From: Gammaproteobacteria bacterium
GTDB lineage: Bacteria > Pseudomonadota > Gammaproteobacteria > Pseudomonadales > Halomonadaceae
Length of the DNA: 5,973 nucleotides
Direction: 5' to 3'
Assembly: GCA_023485185.1 (NCBI GenBank)
Contig: JAMCZP010000079.1
Coordinates: 1 to 5,973, forward strand
Position numbers and translations under genes: made by a program. Positions within the stretch are counted from its first letter, which is position 1. Each line of letters begins with the position of its first letter. The notes under the pieces are model-generated. The model had not been told where the DNA came from, ran no database searches, and was given only the letters and a program-made list of their open reading frames with translations. Positions 1-5,973 of the stretch are shown in pieces.

Positions 1-33
1 TACCTCGAAAAAAGTCCTGGAGACAAATCATGA
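1..33 (+). CDS. rnc: Probable C-terminal end of ribonuclease III (partial)
   Basis: Frame 1 reads [10 protein letters not shown] and stops at TGA 31-33. This stop overlaps the era start codon in an ATGA arrangement. In most gammaproteobacteria the gene directly upstream of era is rnc, whose product (RNase III) cleaves double-stranded RNA in rRNA precursors, and rnc-era pairs often overlap like this. The ten visible residues carry no diagnostic motif. The assignment therefore rests on position and on the overlapping stop, not on sequence similarity. Confidence 0.45.
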   Translation, partial: YLEKSPGDKS

Positions 34-929
34 GCCAAACCTGCGGATTCGTTGCCATTGTAGGCCGACCCAACGTTGGCAAGTCCACCCTCATGAACCG
101 CATTCTGGGGCAGAAAGTTTCGATTACTTCACGGCGCCCGCAGACCACGCGTCATCAGGTCATGGGTATCAAAACAGTTGAAGAAACTCAGTTCATATAT
201 GTGGATACCCCAGGTATGCACATTATGACCAAAGATCGTAATAAGGCTATTAACCGCTTTATGAATCAGGCCGCCACCCAGGCGCTGCGTGATGTCGATT
301 GCGTGGTGTTTATTATTGATCGTACTCGCTGGACAGAAGAGGATCAGGCCGTATTAAAGCGGCTCGAACACGTTAAAGCCCCGGTCATTTTAGCGGTCAA
401 TAAAGTCGATCGCCTGGGTGAAAAAGGTGATCTATTACCGTGGCTTGCTGAGGTCGGCGCTCGCCGTGATTTTGCCGCCATCGTGCCCATTTCAGCTAAA
501 CATGGCACCCAGGTAGATACTCTAGAAGAGGAAGTAGCCAAGCATCTTCCTGAAAGCGTTCATTTCTTCCCTGAAGACCAAATTACCGATAAAAGCTTGC
601 GTTTTATGGCGGCTGAAATGGTGCGTGAAAAAGTCATGCGCCAGTTGGGTGATGAGCTGCCTTATCAGATGACCGTGGAAATTGAAGAGTTTCGCGAAAC
701 CGAGCGTGTTACCCATATTAGCGCGTTGATTCTGGTTGAACGCCAGGGGCAAAAAGTCATTTTGATTGGCGAAAACGGCGACCGTATTAAAAGCATTGGT
801 CGCGAAGCGCGCCTGGATATGGAGCGTGCACTGGGTACCAAAGTCATGCTCAATCTATGGGTGAAAGTGAAGCGTGGTTGGTCAGATGATGAGCGTGCGT
901 TGAAAAGTTTGGGCTACGATCTCGATTGA
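30..929 (+). CDS. era: GTPase Era, 30S ribosome assembly factor
   Basis: Era is an essential GTPase that binds the 3' end of 16S rRNA and helps mature the 30S subunit at the inner face of the membrane. All G motifs are visible: P-loop GRPNVGKS (12-19), switch I around QTTRHQ (38-43), DTPG (59-62), NKVD (124-127) and SAK (155-157). A C-terminal KH RNA-binding domain follows, with its GxxG loop GENG at 247-250 and the conserved run [21 protein letters not shown] near the end. At 299 aa the length is normal for the family. The ATG at 30 has a GGAG Shine-Dalgarno core at 19-22, seven bases upstream, and homologues begin just before the P-loop, which supports this start. It overlaps the presumed rnc stop and runs into recO, so it is probably an internal operon gene. 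Confidence 0.97.
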   Translation: MSQTCGFVAIVGRPNVGKSTLMNRILGQKVSITSRRPQTTRHQVMGIKTVEETQFIYVDTPGMHIMTKDRNKAINRFMNQAATQALRDVDCVVFIIDRTRWTEEDQAVLKRLEHVKAPVILAVNKVDRLGEKGDLLPWLAEVGARRDFAAIVPISAKHGTQVDTLEEEVAKHLPESVHFFPEDQITDKSLRFMAAEMVREKVMRQLGDELPYQMTVEIEEFRETERVTHISALILVERQGQKVILIGENGDRIKSIGREARLDMERALGTKVMLNLWVKVKRGWSDDERALKSLGYDLD

Positions 930-937
930 GTGTTGCG

Positions 938-1633
938 ATGCCGCCAGAGCCAGCGTTTTTACTTCACCGTCGGCCTTATCGTGAAACCAGCGCGCTGGTA
1001 GACCTATTAACGCTTAATCACGGTAGAGTGCGTGCCGTTGCCCACGGTGGGCAGCGGCCTGGCTCAAAATCACGCCAGCGTTTACAGCCTTTTACGCCGC
1101 TGTTTGTCTCTTGGCAGGGGAGTCGTGAATTAAAGCGACTCACGTTAATGGAATCCCGCGGACAGACCGCACTGCTGGCTGGTGAAGGTTTGCTCTGTGG
1201 GCTTTACGCGAATGAAATTGCCACCCGTCTGCTACCCCTTGAGTTACCTACGCCAGATATGTTTGCCTTCTATACGGCACTATTGGAAGCATTACCAATG
1301 CCCTCAGAGCGCGCCCTGGCACTGCGCCGCTATGAGTGGGCGCTGTTAGAAACGTTGGAGGCAACGCCCCAGTTTACGACACCTGATGGTGGCGTGTTAG
1401 ACCCGCAACTCCGCTATCGCTTTGATGCCTCAAGTCGTGCATTTATTGCCGCTGAGCGTGGATTGGATGGGCGTACGCTAAGGTATATGGAACAGGGGGA
1501 TTGGCAGCATGAGGGACTGGGTAATGCGTTGAAGGCAGTGATGCGCGCGGCGCTGGCTCCCTATCTGGGTTCTACGGTTTTACGCTCGCGGGAATTGATG
1601 CTTGATCTAGCCCGACGTCGTCATCGTTCTTGA
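938..1633 (+). CDS. recO: DNA repair protein RecO
   Basis: RecO works with RecR (and RecF) to load RecA onto SSB-coated single-stranded DNA in gap repair, and it anneals complementary strands. The N-terminal OB fold (about residues 5-80, counted from ATG 938) shows AFLLHRRPYRETSALVDLLT, then GRVRAVAHGG and LQPFTPLFVSWQG. The helical C-terminal part includes LYANE and ends with the family signature YLGSTVLRSREL (209-220). Only one cysteine is present, so the CxxC zinc site of some RecO proteins is missing, as in E. coli-type RecO. Two starts are possible. TTG 926 overlaps the era stop. ATG 938 has a GAG core seven bases upstream and gives five residues before the conserved AFLLH, close to E. 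coli RecO. I prefer ATG 938 (231 aa); TTG 926 would give 235 aa. Confidence 0.93.
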   Translation: MPPEPAFLLHRRPYRETSALVDLLTLNHGRVRAVAHGGQRPGSKSRQRLQPFTPLFVSWQGSRELKRLTLMESRGQTALLAGEGLLCGLYANEIATRLLPLELPTPDMFAFYTALLEALPMPSERALALRRYEWALLETLEATPQFTTPDGGVLDPQLRYRFDASSRAFIAAERGLDGRTLRYMEQGDWQHEGLGNALKAVMRAALAPYLGSTVLRSRELMLDLARRRHRS

Positions 1634-1637
1634 TGTA

Positions 1638-1666
1638 TTGAAGTTATCTAAACACTCTTATCTTAT
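1638..1666 (+). promoter_or_regulatory. Weak candidate promoter upstream of pdxJ
   Basis: In the 51-base gap between recO and pdxJ, TTGAAG (1638-1643) and TCTTAT (1661-1666) are 17 bases apart. Each matches four of six sigma-70 consensus positions. Transcription would start near 1673, leaving a leader of only about a dozen bases with the ribosome binding site close to its 5' end. This is the only gap in the gene train large enough for an internal promoter, but the match is weak enough to be chance. Confidence 0.22.
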
Positions 1667-1684
1667 TGCTGCGTTGGAGGCACT

Positions 1685-2500
1685 ATGCATCCCCCTCGGA
1701 TATTGTTAGGCGTCAATATTGACCACATTGCGACACTTCGCCAAGCCCGAGGCACCCGTTACCCAGACCCGGTGCAGGCGGCCTTAGTGGCCGAAGAAGC
1801 GGGTGCCGATGGCATTACCGTGCATCTGCGTGAGGATCGTCGCCATATTCAACCACGTGATATTCGGATATTGGCAGACGTGCTGAATACACGCATGAAC
1901 CTAGAGATGGCGGTTACAGAAGAGATGCTTGTTCTGGCCGAAGAAGTACGTCCAGCGCATGTTTGTCTAGTGCCCGAAAAGCGCGAAGAGTTGACCACTG
2001 AAGGTGGGCTGGATGTAGCCGGTGGTTTTGATGCTATTGCCGGTGCCTGTCAGCGCCTTGCTGCAGCAGGCTGCGATGTATCACTGTTTATCGACCCTGA
2101 AATTGACCAAATTGATGCCGCCAAGCGTGCTGGGGCGCCAACCATTGAGTTGCATACTGGGGCTTACGCAGAGGCACGTCCGGGTAGTGAAGTGGCTAAT
2201 GCCGAGTATCAGCGTTTAACAGTCGCCGCCACCCACGCAATTTCGCTGGGTTTAGTTGTCAATGCGGGTCACGGCCTGCACTATCACAATGTGGAAGCGA
2301 TTGCGGCGTTACCGGGTGTAAATGAATTAAATATCGGTCATGCGATTATTGCAAGAGCACTGTTTGTGGGTCTCAAAGAAGCCGTTCAGGAAATGAAGCG
2401 CTTGATCATTGCTGGCCAAGAGGCGGGTTTAATGGCTGCGCTGGATGCCCATGAGCTTGAACACGAACACCATGTTCATAACGGCTGCTGCGGACACTAA
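1685..2500 (+). CDS. pdxJ: Pyridoxine 5'-phosphate synthase PdxJ with His/Cys-rich tail
   Basis: PdxJ condenses 3-amino-2-oxopropyl phosphate with 1-deoxyxylulose 5-phosphate to pyridoxine 5'-phosphate, the ring-closing step of DXP-dependent vitamin B6 synthesis in the cytosol. The TIM-barrel motifs are clear: [16 protein letters not shown] (9-24), [11 protein letters not shown] (44-54) with catalytic His47, NLEMA (72-76) with catalytic Glu74, VNAGHGL (192-198) with catalytic His196, and [13 protein letters not shown] (213-225) for phosphate binding. The start has a strong GGAGG (1676-1680) only four bases from the ATG. The enzyme is 271 aa, against about 243 in E. coli. The excess is a C-terminal extension from about residue 246, whose last 16 residues hold six His (256, 260, 262, 263, 265, 271) and two Cys (268, 269). 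The enzymatic call is secure; the role of the tail is unknown. Confidence 0.97.
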   Translation: MHPPRILLGVNIDHIATLRQARGTRYPDPVQAALVAEEAGADGITVHLREDRRHIQPRDIRILADVLNTRMNLEMAVTEEMLVLAEEVRPAHVCLVPEKREELTTEGGLDVAGGFDAIAGACQRLAAAGCDVSLFIDPEIDQIDAAKRAGAPTIELHTGAYAEARPGSEVANAEYQRLTVAATHAISLGLVVNAGHGLHYHNVEAIAALPGVNELNIGHAIIARALFVGLKEAVQEMKRLIIAGQEAGLMAALDAHELEHEHHVHNGCCGH

Positions 2501-2502
2501 CG

Positions 2503-2880
2503 ATGATCGTTGGGATTGGGTCTGATATTGCCCGCATTGAACGCTTTGCGCGGGCTATGCAGCGCCATGGCCCGCGCTTTGCACTAAGAATTTTAGGCCC
2601 TGATGAGCATGCAGTTTGGCTGCAAAAAGCCCAGCCTGCTGCGTTCCTGGCTAAGCGTTTTGCCGCCAAAGAAGCCTTTGTTAAAGCGCTGGGTTTGGGG
2701 CTGCGTGAAGGCATGCAGTGGTGCGATATTCAGGTGCTTAATGATGCTTTAGGTAAGCCGCATTTTTTGCTGAGCGGTGAAGCTGACAGGCTCATGAAAG
2801 TGGCAGGCGTTACTGCCAGCCATGTCACGTTAAGCGACGAAGCTGATTATGCCGTTGCCTTTGTGGTGCTAGAACGCTGA
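2503..2880 (+). CDS. acpS: Holo-[acyl-carrier-protein] synthase AcpS
   Basis: AcpS transfers 4'-phosphopantetheine from coenzyme A to the conserved serine of acyl carrier protein, activating it for fatty-acid and phospholipid synthesis. The N-terminus IVGIGSDIARIERF holds the Mg-binding Asp8, and FLAKRFAAKEAFVKALG (48-64) holds the second metal ligand Glu57 and Lys61. Both are hallmarks of the small trimeric AcpS type, and 125 aa is the normal length. Start ATG 2503 lies two bases after the pdxJ stop. It has only a short GGA core (2492-2494) inside the end of pdxJ, so translation probably depends on ribosomes finishing pdxJ. The pdxJ-acpS pairing is widely conserved in Proteobacteria. The stop codon lies inside a hairpin that probably terminates the transcript. 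Confidence 0.96.
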   Translation: MIVGIGSDIARIERFARAMQRHGPRFALRILGPDEHAVWLQKAQPAAFLAKRFAAKEAFVKALGLGLREGMQWCDIQVLNDALGKPHFLLSGEADRLMKVAGVTASHVTLSDEADYAVAFVVLER

Positions 2881-2907
2881 ACAAGACTAACTTGGTCAGC
2901 CTCTTTG
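2876..2907 (+). terminator. Probable intrinsic terminator of the era-acpS operon
   Basis: GCTGAACAAG (2876-2885) can pair with CTTGGTCAGC (2891-2900): a ten-position stem with one A-G mismatch and a five-base loop ACTAA. It is followed by CTCTTTG (2901-2907), a short and interrupted T-rich run. The acpS stop codon TGA (2878-2880) lies in the left arm. The stem is convincing and the T-run is weak, so termination may be incomplete. On the opposite strand the hairpin is not followed by T residues, so it is unlikely to terminate barA. Confidence 0.55.
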
Positions 2908-2943
2908 ATAGTTCGGTTAACGTTACGCTTAATCAGAGCTTTC

Positions 2944-5670
2944 TTAATGTTGAGTTTTAAGTAGTAAAGGACGCTGCGCTCGCAGCCGTGCCATGGCGCG
3001 GTAAAGGTCTTCAAGTAGCCCTTCTACATGGCTAAGCCCGCTCGTCCGTAATCGCGTTTCTAACGTTTCTACCAATAGCGCCAGTTCAGGTGCGCCACAA
3101 TAACGACTTGCACCATTGAGGCCATGCACCCAATCCAACAGCGTGGGTAATTTTTGCTGCGCAAAAGCATTGCGCATGTGCTGCTCGCTCTCATCAAGGC
3201 CATCAATTAGTCGCTTTAACTGTTCGCGTGCCAAGTATTCCTTGCCCCCCGCTAAGCGAGCACCAATTTCAAGGTCGATGACAGGCAAGGGAGCAGGTGA
3301 TGTATTAGCATAGGTGATGCTATGACTCGTTAAGACGTTTTTTGGTGGTGGAGCGATACTGGGGGTTGTCACTCGATTATTGACCGCTAAAAAGCGGCTG
3401 AGTAACTTATTTAACTGCGACTCATCGATGGGCTTAATCAGTACATCATCCAATCCTTCCGCCAACCATTTTTGTCGCTCACTGCTGAGCACATGAGCAG
3501 TAACGGCGATAATCGGACAGCGTACCCAGGTACTGCCAAGTCGTCTCAGTGCCTGAGTTGTTTGCACGCCATCCATACCGGGCATACGAATATCCATTAA
3601 CACTAGATCTGCACTGTTTGACCGCGCAAATTCCAGCGCTTGTTGGCCGCTTTCTACTGTGGTGATGTGTATGTGCGGTGTTTCAAGCATGGCTTTAAGC
3701 AATTCTCGATTAGACGCATTATCGTCGACAATCAATAGCTTTAATGCTTGCTGAGAAGCAAGAGATGGCAATTCGCTATCGCGTTTTAGTGGTATGAATG
3801 CCGGTATTAGCAGCTGTTTTAGCGACGCCACTAATTGCGCGCGTGAGAATGGCTTGTAGAGTGTTTCTCCGCCATGGGTTAAACGCAGCGAAGGCAGATC
3901 AAAGCTGTTACCGTTAGCCAAAATTAATGCTGGGCAAGGCGTTTGATCAATGATCGTTTGCCAATGATGTTGCCGTTCTGGGGTGAAATCACTGTGCTCT
4001 AAGCCCAGCAACAACAGTTGCTCTTGTTCAGGTGAGTCAAACGTAATGGGGATCGCTTCCCAGCGCTGCAGCAGATGCTCGAGCAAATGACGGGTAGGAG
4101 CATGCGCTTCATATAAACGTACACGAGAATTTGCTAAGCTAACTTCTGATGGCCGTTCATTAGCTTTATGAGCAAGCATGGGCAGGGTGAAAGAGAATTT
4201 GGTGCCAGTGCCAAGCTCACTTTCAACACTGATTTCTCCCCCCATGCGTTCAATAAGCTGCCGACAAATAGTGAGTCCCAGGCCGCTGCCACCAAATTGG
4301 CGTGAATGACTCGGCTCGGCTTGGGAGAATGCGCTGAACAACTCCTGTTGATGAGCATCGCTTAGTCCAATGCCTGTATCGCTGACACTTAAGTTGAGAA
4401 CCACATGCTGGCCCTCATGGTTATCCAACATAACACGTACAATGACGTCACCCTCATGAGTGAATTTAAGCGCATTACTGATTAAGTTATTTAACACCTG
4501 ATGAATGCGTAAAGGATCGCCACACAGCGGGGTCGGCACATCGTCGTAAACCATTGCAACTAAGTTTAGCTGCTTTCTCTGGGCCTCTGGTGCATGCAAA
4601 CCTATCACTTCATCAACCAGTGACACGATATCGATATCCGCTTCTTCCAATGTGAGGCGATTGGCTTCTAGCTTAGAAAAATCGAGTACGTCATTAACCA
4701 ACATGAGCAAATTGTCGCAGGCTCGATGAACATGCTGAAGCCACTCCTGCTGACGCGTATCCAGGGAAGAGCGCCCTAGCAAGCGGCAAAAACCGATGAT
4801 GCCGTTTAAAGGCGTACGAATTTCATGGCTCATATTGGCGAGGAATTCAGATTTTACTGTGTTAGCCCGCAGTGCGCTGCGGTGAGCTAGATCGAGCTTA
4901 ATATTCTGTTCTTCGATGGTTTCCATCGACTCTTGCAGCTCACTGGTTGCCTGCTCAATTTGCGTTTGCATATCATGCTGAGCTTGCTGAAAGTGTTCAG
5001 CCAAGGCGTTAACGTGAGAAGAGAGCTGGCTGAGTTCCATGGCTTTGGAGGGCGCAAGGCGTAAACGGTAATCTCCACGTGAAAGGCGGTAAAGGGCTTG
5101 ATTAGCCTCTTCAATAGGACGAGTGGTATAGCGGCTGATGGCAAAGGCGACTAGAAACATCAGTAAGCCCAGCAGCATGCCACCTAAACTAAGACTCGCA
5201 ATTAGCTTATAGCGTCCAAGGATAAGTTCGCGGGTGTCCATCTGTGCATCTAACCACCCTACGTAATTATTCGCGGAGTCGGCTTCCGAACGGTTTGCCG
5301 TTAAAGGTAAGCGTAACCGCCATACGCTTTCATCCATGATGAGTTGGTGATCAGTGGGTGCGCTAAGGGTAGGAGGTTCGGATTGGCCTAACAGTAAAAG
5401 GCGGTTGCCCTGGTCATCAAACAGTGCGACAGAGCTTAAACCTTCTAAATTAATTAATTGACGTGCCAAGCCCTCCAAGCGTTGAGAATCGGCATTAGCG
5501 ATAGCATCACTAAGACTTGGAGCGAGCAGTTTGCCCGCACTCACTAGACGCTCTTTCTTCACGCTATGGGCTTCCGCGCCGCTCTGTACCACAAAAAGTA
5601 TGCTCATCATGGCATACACCAACAGCGGGAAACCGAGTAAGGCAAATAGAAGGCGTGTGTTCAAAGACAT
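2944..5670 (-). CDS. barA: BarA/GacS-type tripartite hybrid sensor histidine kinase
   Basis: This inner-membrane kinase senses a metabolic signal (short-chain carboxylates in E. coli) and phosphorylates the response regulator UvrY/GacA, which activates small RNAs that titrate CsrA/RsmA. Domains in order: TM1 about 7-28; periplasmic BarA-type sensor 30-155; TM2 about 157-178; HAMP 179-231; coiled coil to about 275; HisKA with FLANMSHEIRTPLNG and phospho-His282; HATPase with N box Asn399, DTGIG (431-435) and GGSGLGL (460-466); a degenerate receiver about 515-622; true receiver about 643-765 with Asp649/Asp650, phospho-Asp693, Thr724 and Lys746; and Hpt with VHGLNGASRYCG, phospho-His849. Its 908 aa match E. 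coli BarA and Pseudomonas GacS. ATG 5670 is the furthest-upstream start before an in-frame stop and places TM1 at the N-terminus, but its Shine-Dalgarno (GAG, nine bases away) is weak. It is convergent with acpS and divergent from cysM. The Pseudomonas name would be gacS. Confidence 0.95.
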   Translation of the reverse strand: MSLNTRLLFALLGFPLLVYAMMSILFVVQSGAEAHSVKKERLVSAGKLLAPSLSDAIANADSQRLEGLARQLINLEGLSSVALFDDQGNRLLLLGQSEPPTLSAPTDHQLIMDESVWRLRLPLTANRSEADSANNYVGWLDAQMDTRELILGRYKLIASLSLGGMLLGLLMFLVAFAISRYTTRPIEEANQALYRLSRGDYRLRLAPSKAMELSQLSSHVNALAEHFQQAQHDMQTQIEQATSELQESMETIEEQNIKLDLAHRSALRANTVKSEFLANMSHEIRTPLNGIIGFCRLLGRSSLDTRQQEWLQHVHRACDNLLMLVNDVLDFSKLEANRLTLEEADIDIVSLVDEVIGLHAPEAQRKQLNLVAMVYDDVPTPLCGDPLRIHQVLNNLISNALKFTHEGDVIVRVMLDNHEGQHVVLNLSVSDTGIGLSDAHQQELFSAFSQAEPSHSRQFGGSGLGLTICRQLIERMGGEISVESELGTGTKFSFTLPMLAHKANERPSEVSLANSRVRLYEAHAPTRHLLEHLLQRWEAIPITFDSPEQEQLLLLGLEHSDFTPERQHHWQTIIDQTPCPALILANGNSFDLPSLRLTHGGETLYKPFSRAQLVASLKQLLIPAFIPLKRDSELPSLASQQALKLLIVDDNASNRELLKAMLETPHIHITTVESGQQALEFARSNSADLVLMDIRMPGMDGVQTTQALRRLGSTWVRCPIIAVTAHVLSSERQKWLAEGLDDVLIKPIDESQLNKLLSRFLAVNNRVTTPSIAPPPKNVLTSHSITYANTSPAPLPVIDLEIGARLAGGKEYLAREQLKRLIDGLDESEQHMRNAFAQQKLPTLLDWVHGLNGASRYCGAPELALLVETLETRLRTSGLSHVEGLLEDLYRAMARLRAQRPLLLKTQH

Positions 5671-5725
5671 GTAAAGAAGCTCGCTGATTCAATGAGGTTA
5701 CCTGTCCAGCCCAAGGCTACACCGA

Positions 5726-5731
5726 TATAAT
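5726..5731 (+). promoter_or_regulatory. Candidate -10 element for cysM
   Basis: An exact TATAAT lies 31 bases before the cysM start, which would give a leader of about 25 bases including the ribosome binding site. At spacings of 17-18 bases the -35 position reads TGTCCA or CTGTCC, only three of six consensus matches, and there is no extended -10 TG. The promoter may be weak or activator-dependent. I found no comparably good promoter for barA on the opposite strand of this 92-base divergent gap. Confidence 0.45.
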
Positions 5732-5762
5732 GCAGCATAACGGTTACGATAAGGAAAGTGCG

Positions 5763-5973
5763 ATGAATTATCCCACCTTGGAAGATGTGGTTGGCAATAC
5801 GCCGCTAGTAAGACTTAAGCGCATTAATGCCGGCCGTAACAATACATTGTTGGCTAAACTCGAAGGTAATAACCCCGCTGGGTCGGTGAAAGATCGACCT
5901 GCCATGTCAATGCTCAGCGAAGCAGAAGCCCGCGGTGATATTACACCCGGCGATACACTGATCGAGGCAACGT
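5763..5973 (+). CDS. cysM: Cysteine synthase B, N-terminal part (runs off the window)
   Basis: CysM is a cytosolic PLP enzyme that makes cysteine from O-acetylserine and sulfide, and S-sulfocysteine when thiosulfate is the sulfur donor. The first 70 codons are present and open to the window edge. They read MNYPTLEDVVGNTPLVRL, then KLEGNNPAGSVKDRPAMSM with the PLP-binding Lys43, and PGDTLIEAT leading into the substrate-binding loop. KLEGNNPAGSVKDR favours CysM over CysK, which typically has an E-x-x-NP-SSVKDR pattern; separating the two fully would need the missing C-terminal part. Start ATG 5763 is supported by AGGA (5752-5755) seven bases upstream and by alignment with E. coli CysM, which begins MSTLEQTIGNTPLV. 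It is transcribed divergently from barA. Confidence 0.93.
   Translation, partial: MNYPTLEDVVGNTPLVRLKRINAGRNNTLLAKLEGNNPAGSVKDRPAMSMLSEAEARGDITPGDTLIEAT

Noticed and set aside
344..853. Three short - strand open frames inside era
   Set aside because: Era is complete and intact over this range; the antisense translations have low complexity and no motifs.
2406..2714. Open frame of 102 codons on the - strand across the pdxJ/acpS junction
   Set aside because: It lies antisense to two well-supported genes, its translation has no recognisable domain, and its composition (Ser, Arg, Ala, Pro rich) is typical of an antisense shadow.
2918..2925. Palindrome TAACGTTA between acpS and barA
   Set aside because: Eight bases with no loop cannot form a useful hairpin, no second copy was noticed, and it lies downstream of both genes, an unlikely place for an operator.
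2901..2938. Inverted repeat CTCTTTGAT / ATCAGAG as a possible barA terminator
   Set aside because: The arms pair only with a two-base bulge, the loop is over 20 bases, and no T-run follows on the barA strand.
4134..5144. Short - strand open frames in another frame inside barA
   Set aside because: They are out-of-frame translations of the HATPase, HAMP and coiled-coil coding regions, which are fully accounted for by barA.
2944..5670. barA as a horizontally acquired or phage-defence sensor gene
   Set aside because: It has the full standard BarA/GacS architecture, composition like its neighbours and a gacS-cysM neighbourhood known in Pseudomonas, so it is a core regulator.

Overview
The window is ordinary chromosomal housekeeping DNA from a gammaproteobacterium. 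Gene content, protein similarity to the Pseudomonas/E. coli families recalled from memory, and moderate GC suggest a Halomonas-like member of the Oceanospirillales. That placement is an inference; no marker gene settles the genus. Base composition and codon use look even throughout. I see no insertion sequence, phage gene, CRISPR array, tRNA or rRNA.

Left half, + strand (1-2880): a tight gene train. A few C-terminal codons, probably of rnc (RNase III), overlap the start of era (ribosome-assembly GTPase). Then follow recO (recombination mediator), pdxJ (pyridoxine 5'-phosphate synthase) and acpS (holo-acyl-carrier-protein synthase). This is the classic rnc-era-recO-pdxJ-acpS order of many Proteobacteria. 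Junctions are overlapping or 2-51 nt, so co-transcription and partial translational coupling are likely; only the 51-nt recO-pdxJ gap has room for an internal promoter. A hairpin that includes the acpS stop codon probably ends the operon.

Right half, - strand (5670-2944): one large gene for a BarA/GacS-type tripartite hybrid sensor kinase (908 aa), convergent with acpS. Its layout is TM - periplasmic sensor - TM - HAMP - HisKA - HATPase - degenerate receiver - true receiver - Hpt, with all phosphorelay residues present. In relatives it phosphorylates UvrY/GacA and controls the Csr/Rsm post-transcriptional network; neither the regulator nor the small RNAs are in this window.

Right edge, + strand (5763-5973): the start of cysM (cysteine synthase B), divergent from barA across 92 bp, with a consensus TATAAT element and a good ribosome binding site. 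A gacS-cysM neighbourhood is also known in Pseudomonas.

I found no convincing undescribed system. The points most worth a second look are a His/Cys-rich C-terminal tail on PdxJ, the receiver-like domain of BarA that lacks its aspartate, and the acpS/barA convergent junction.
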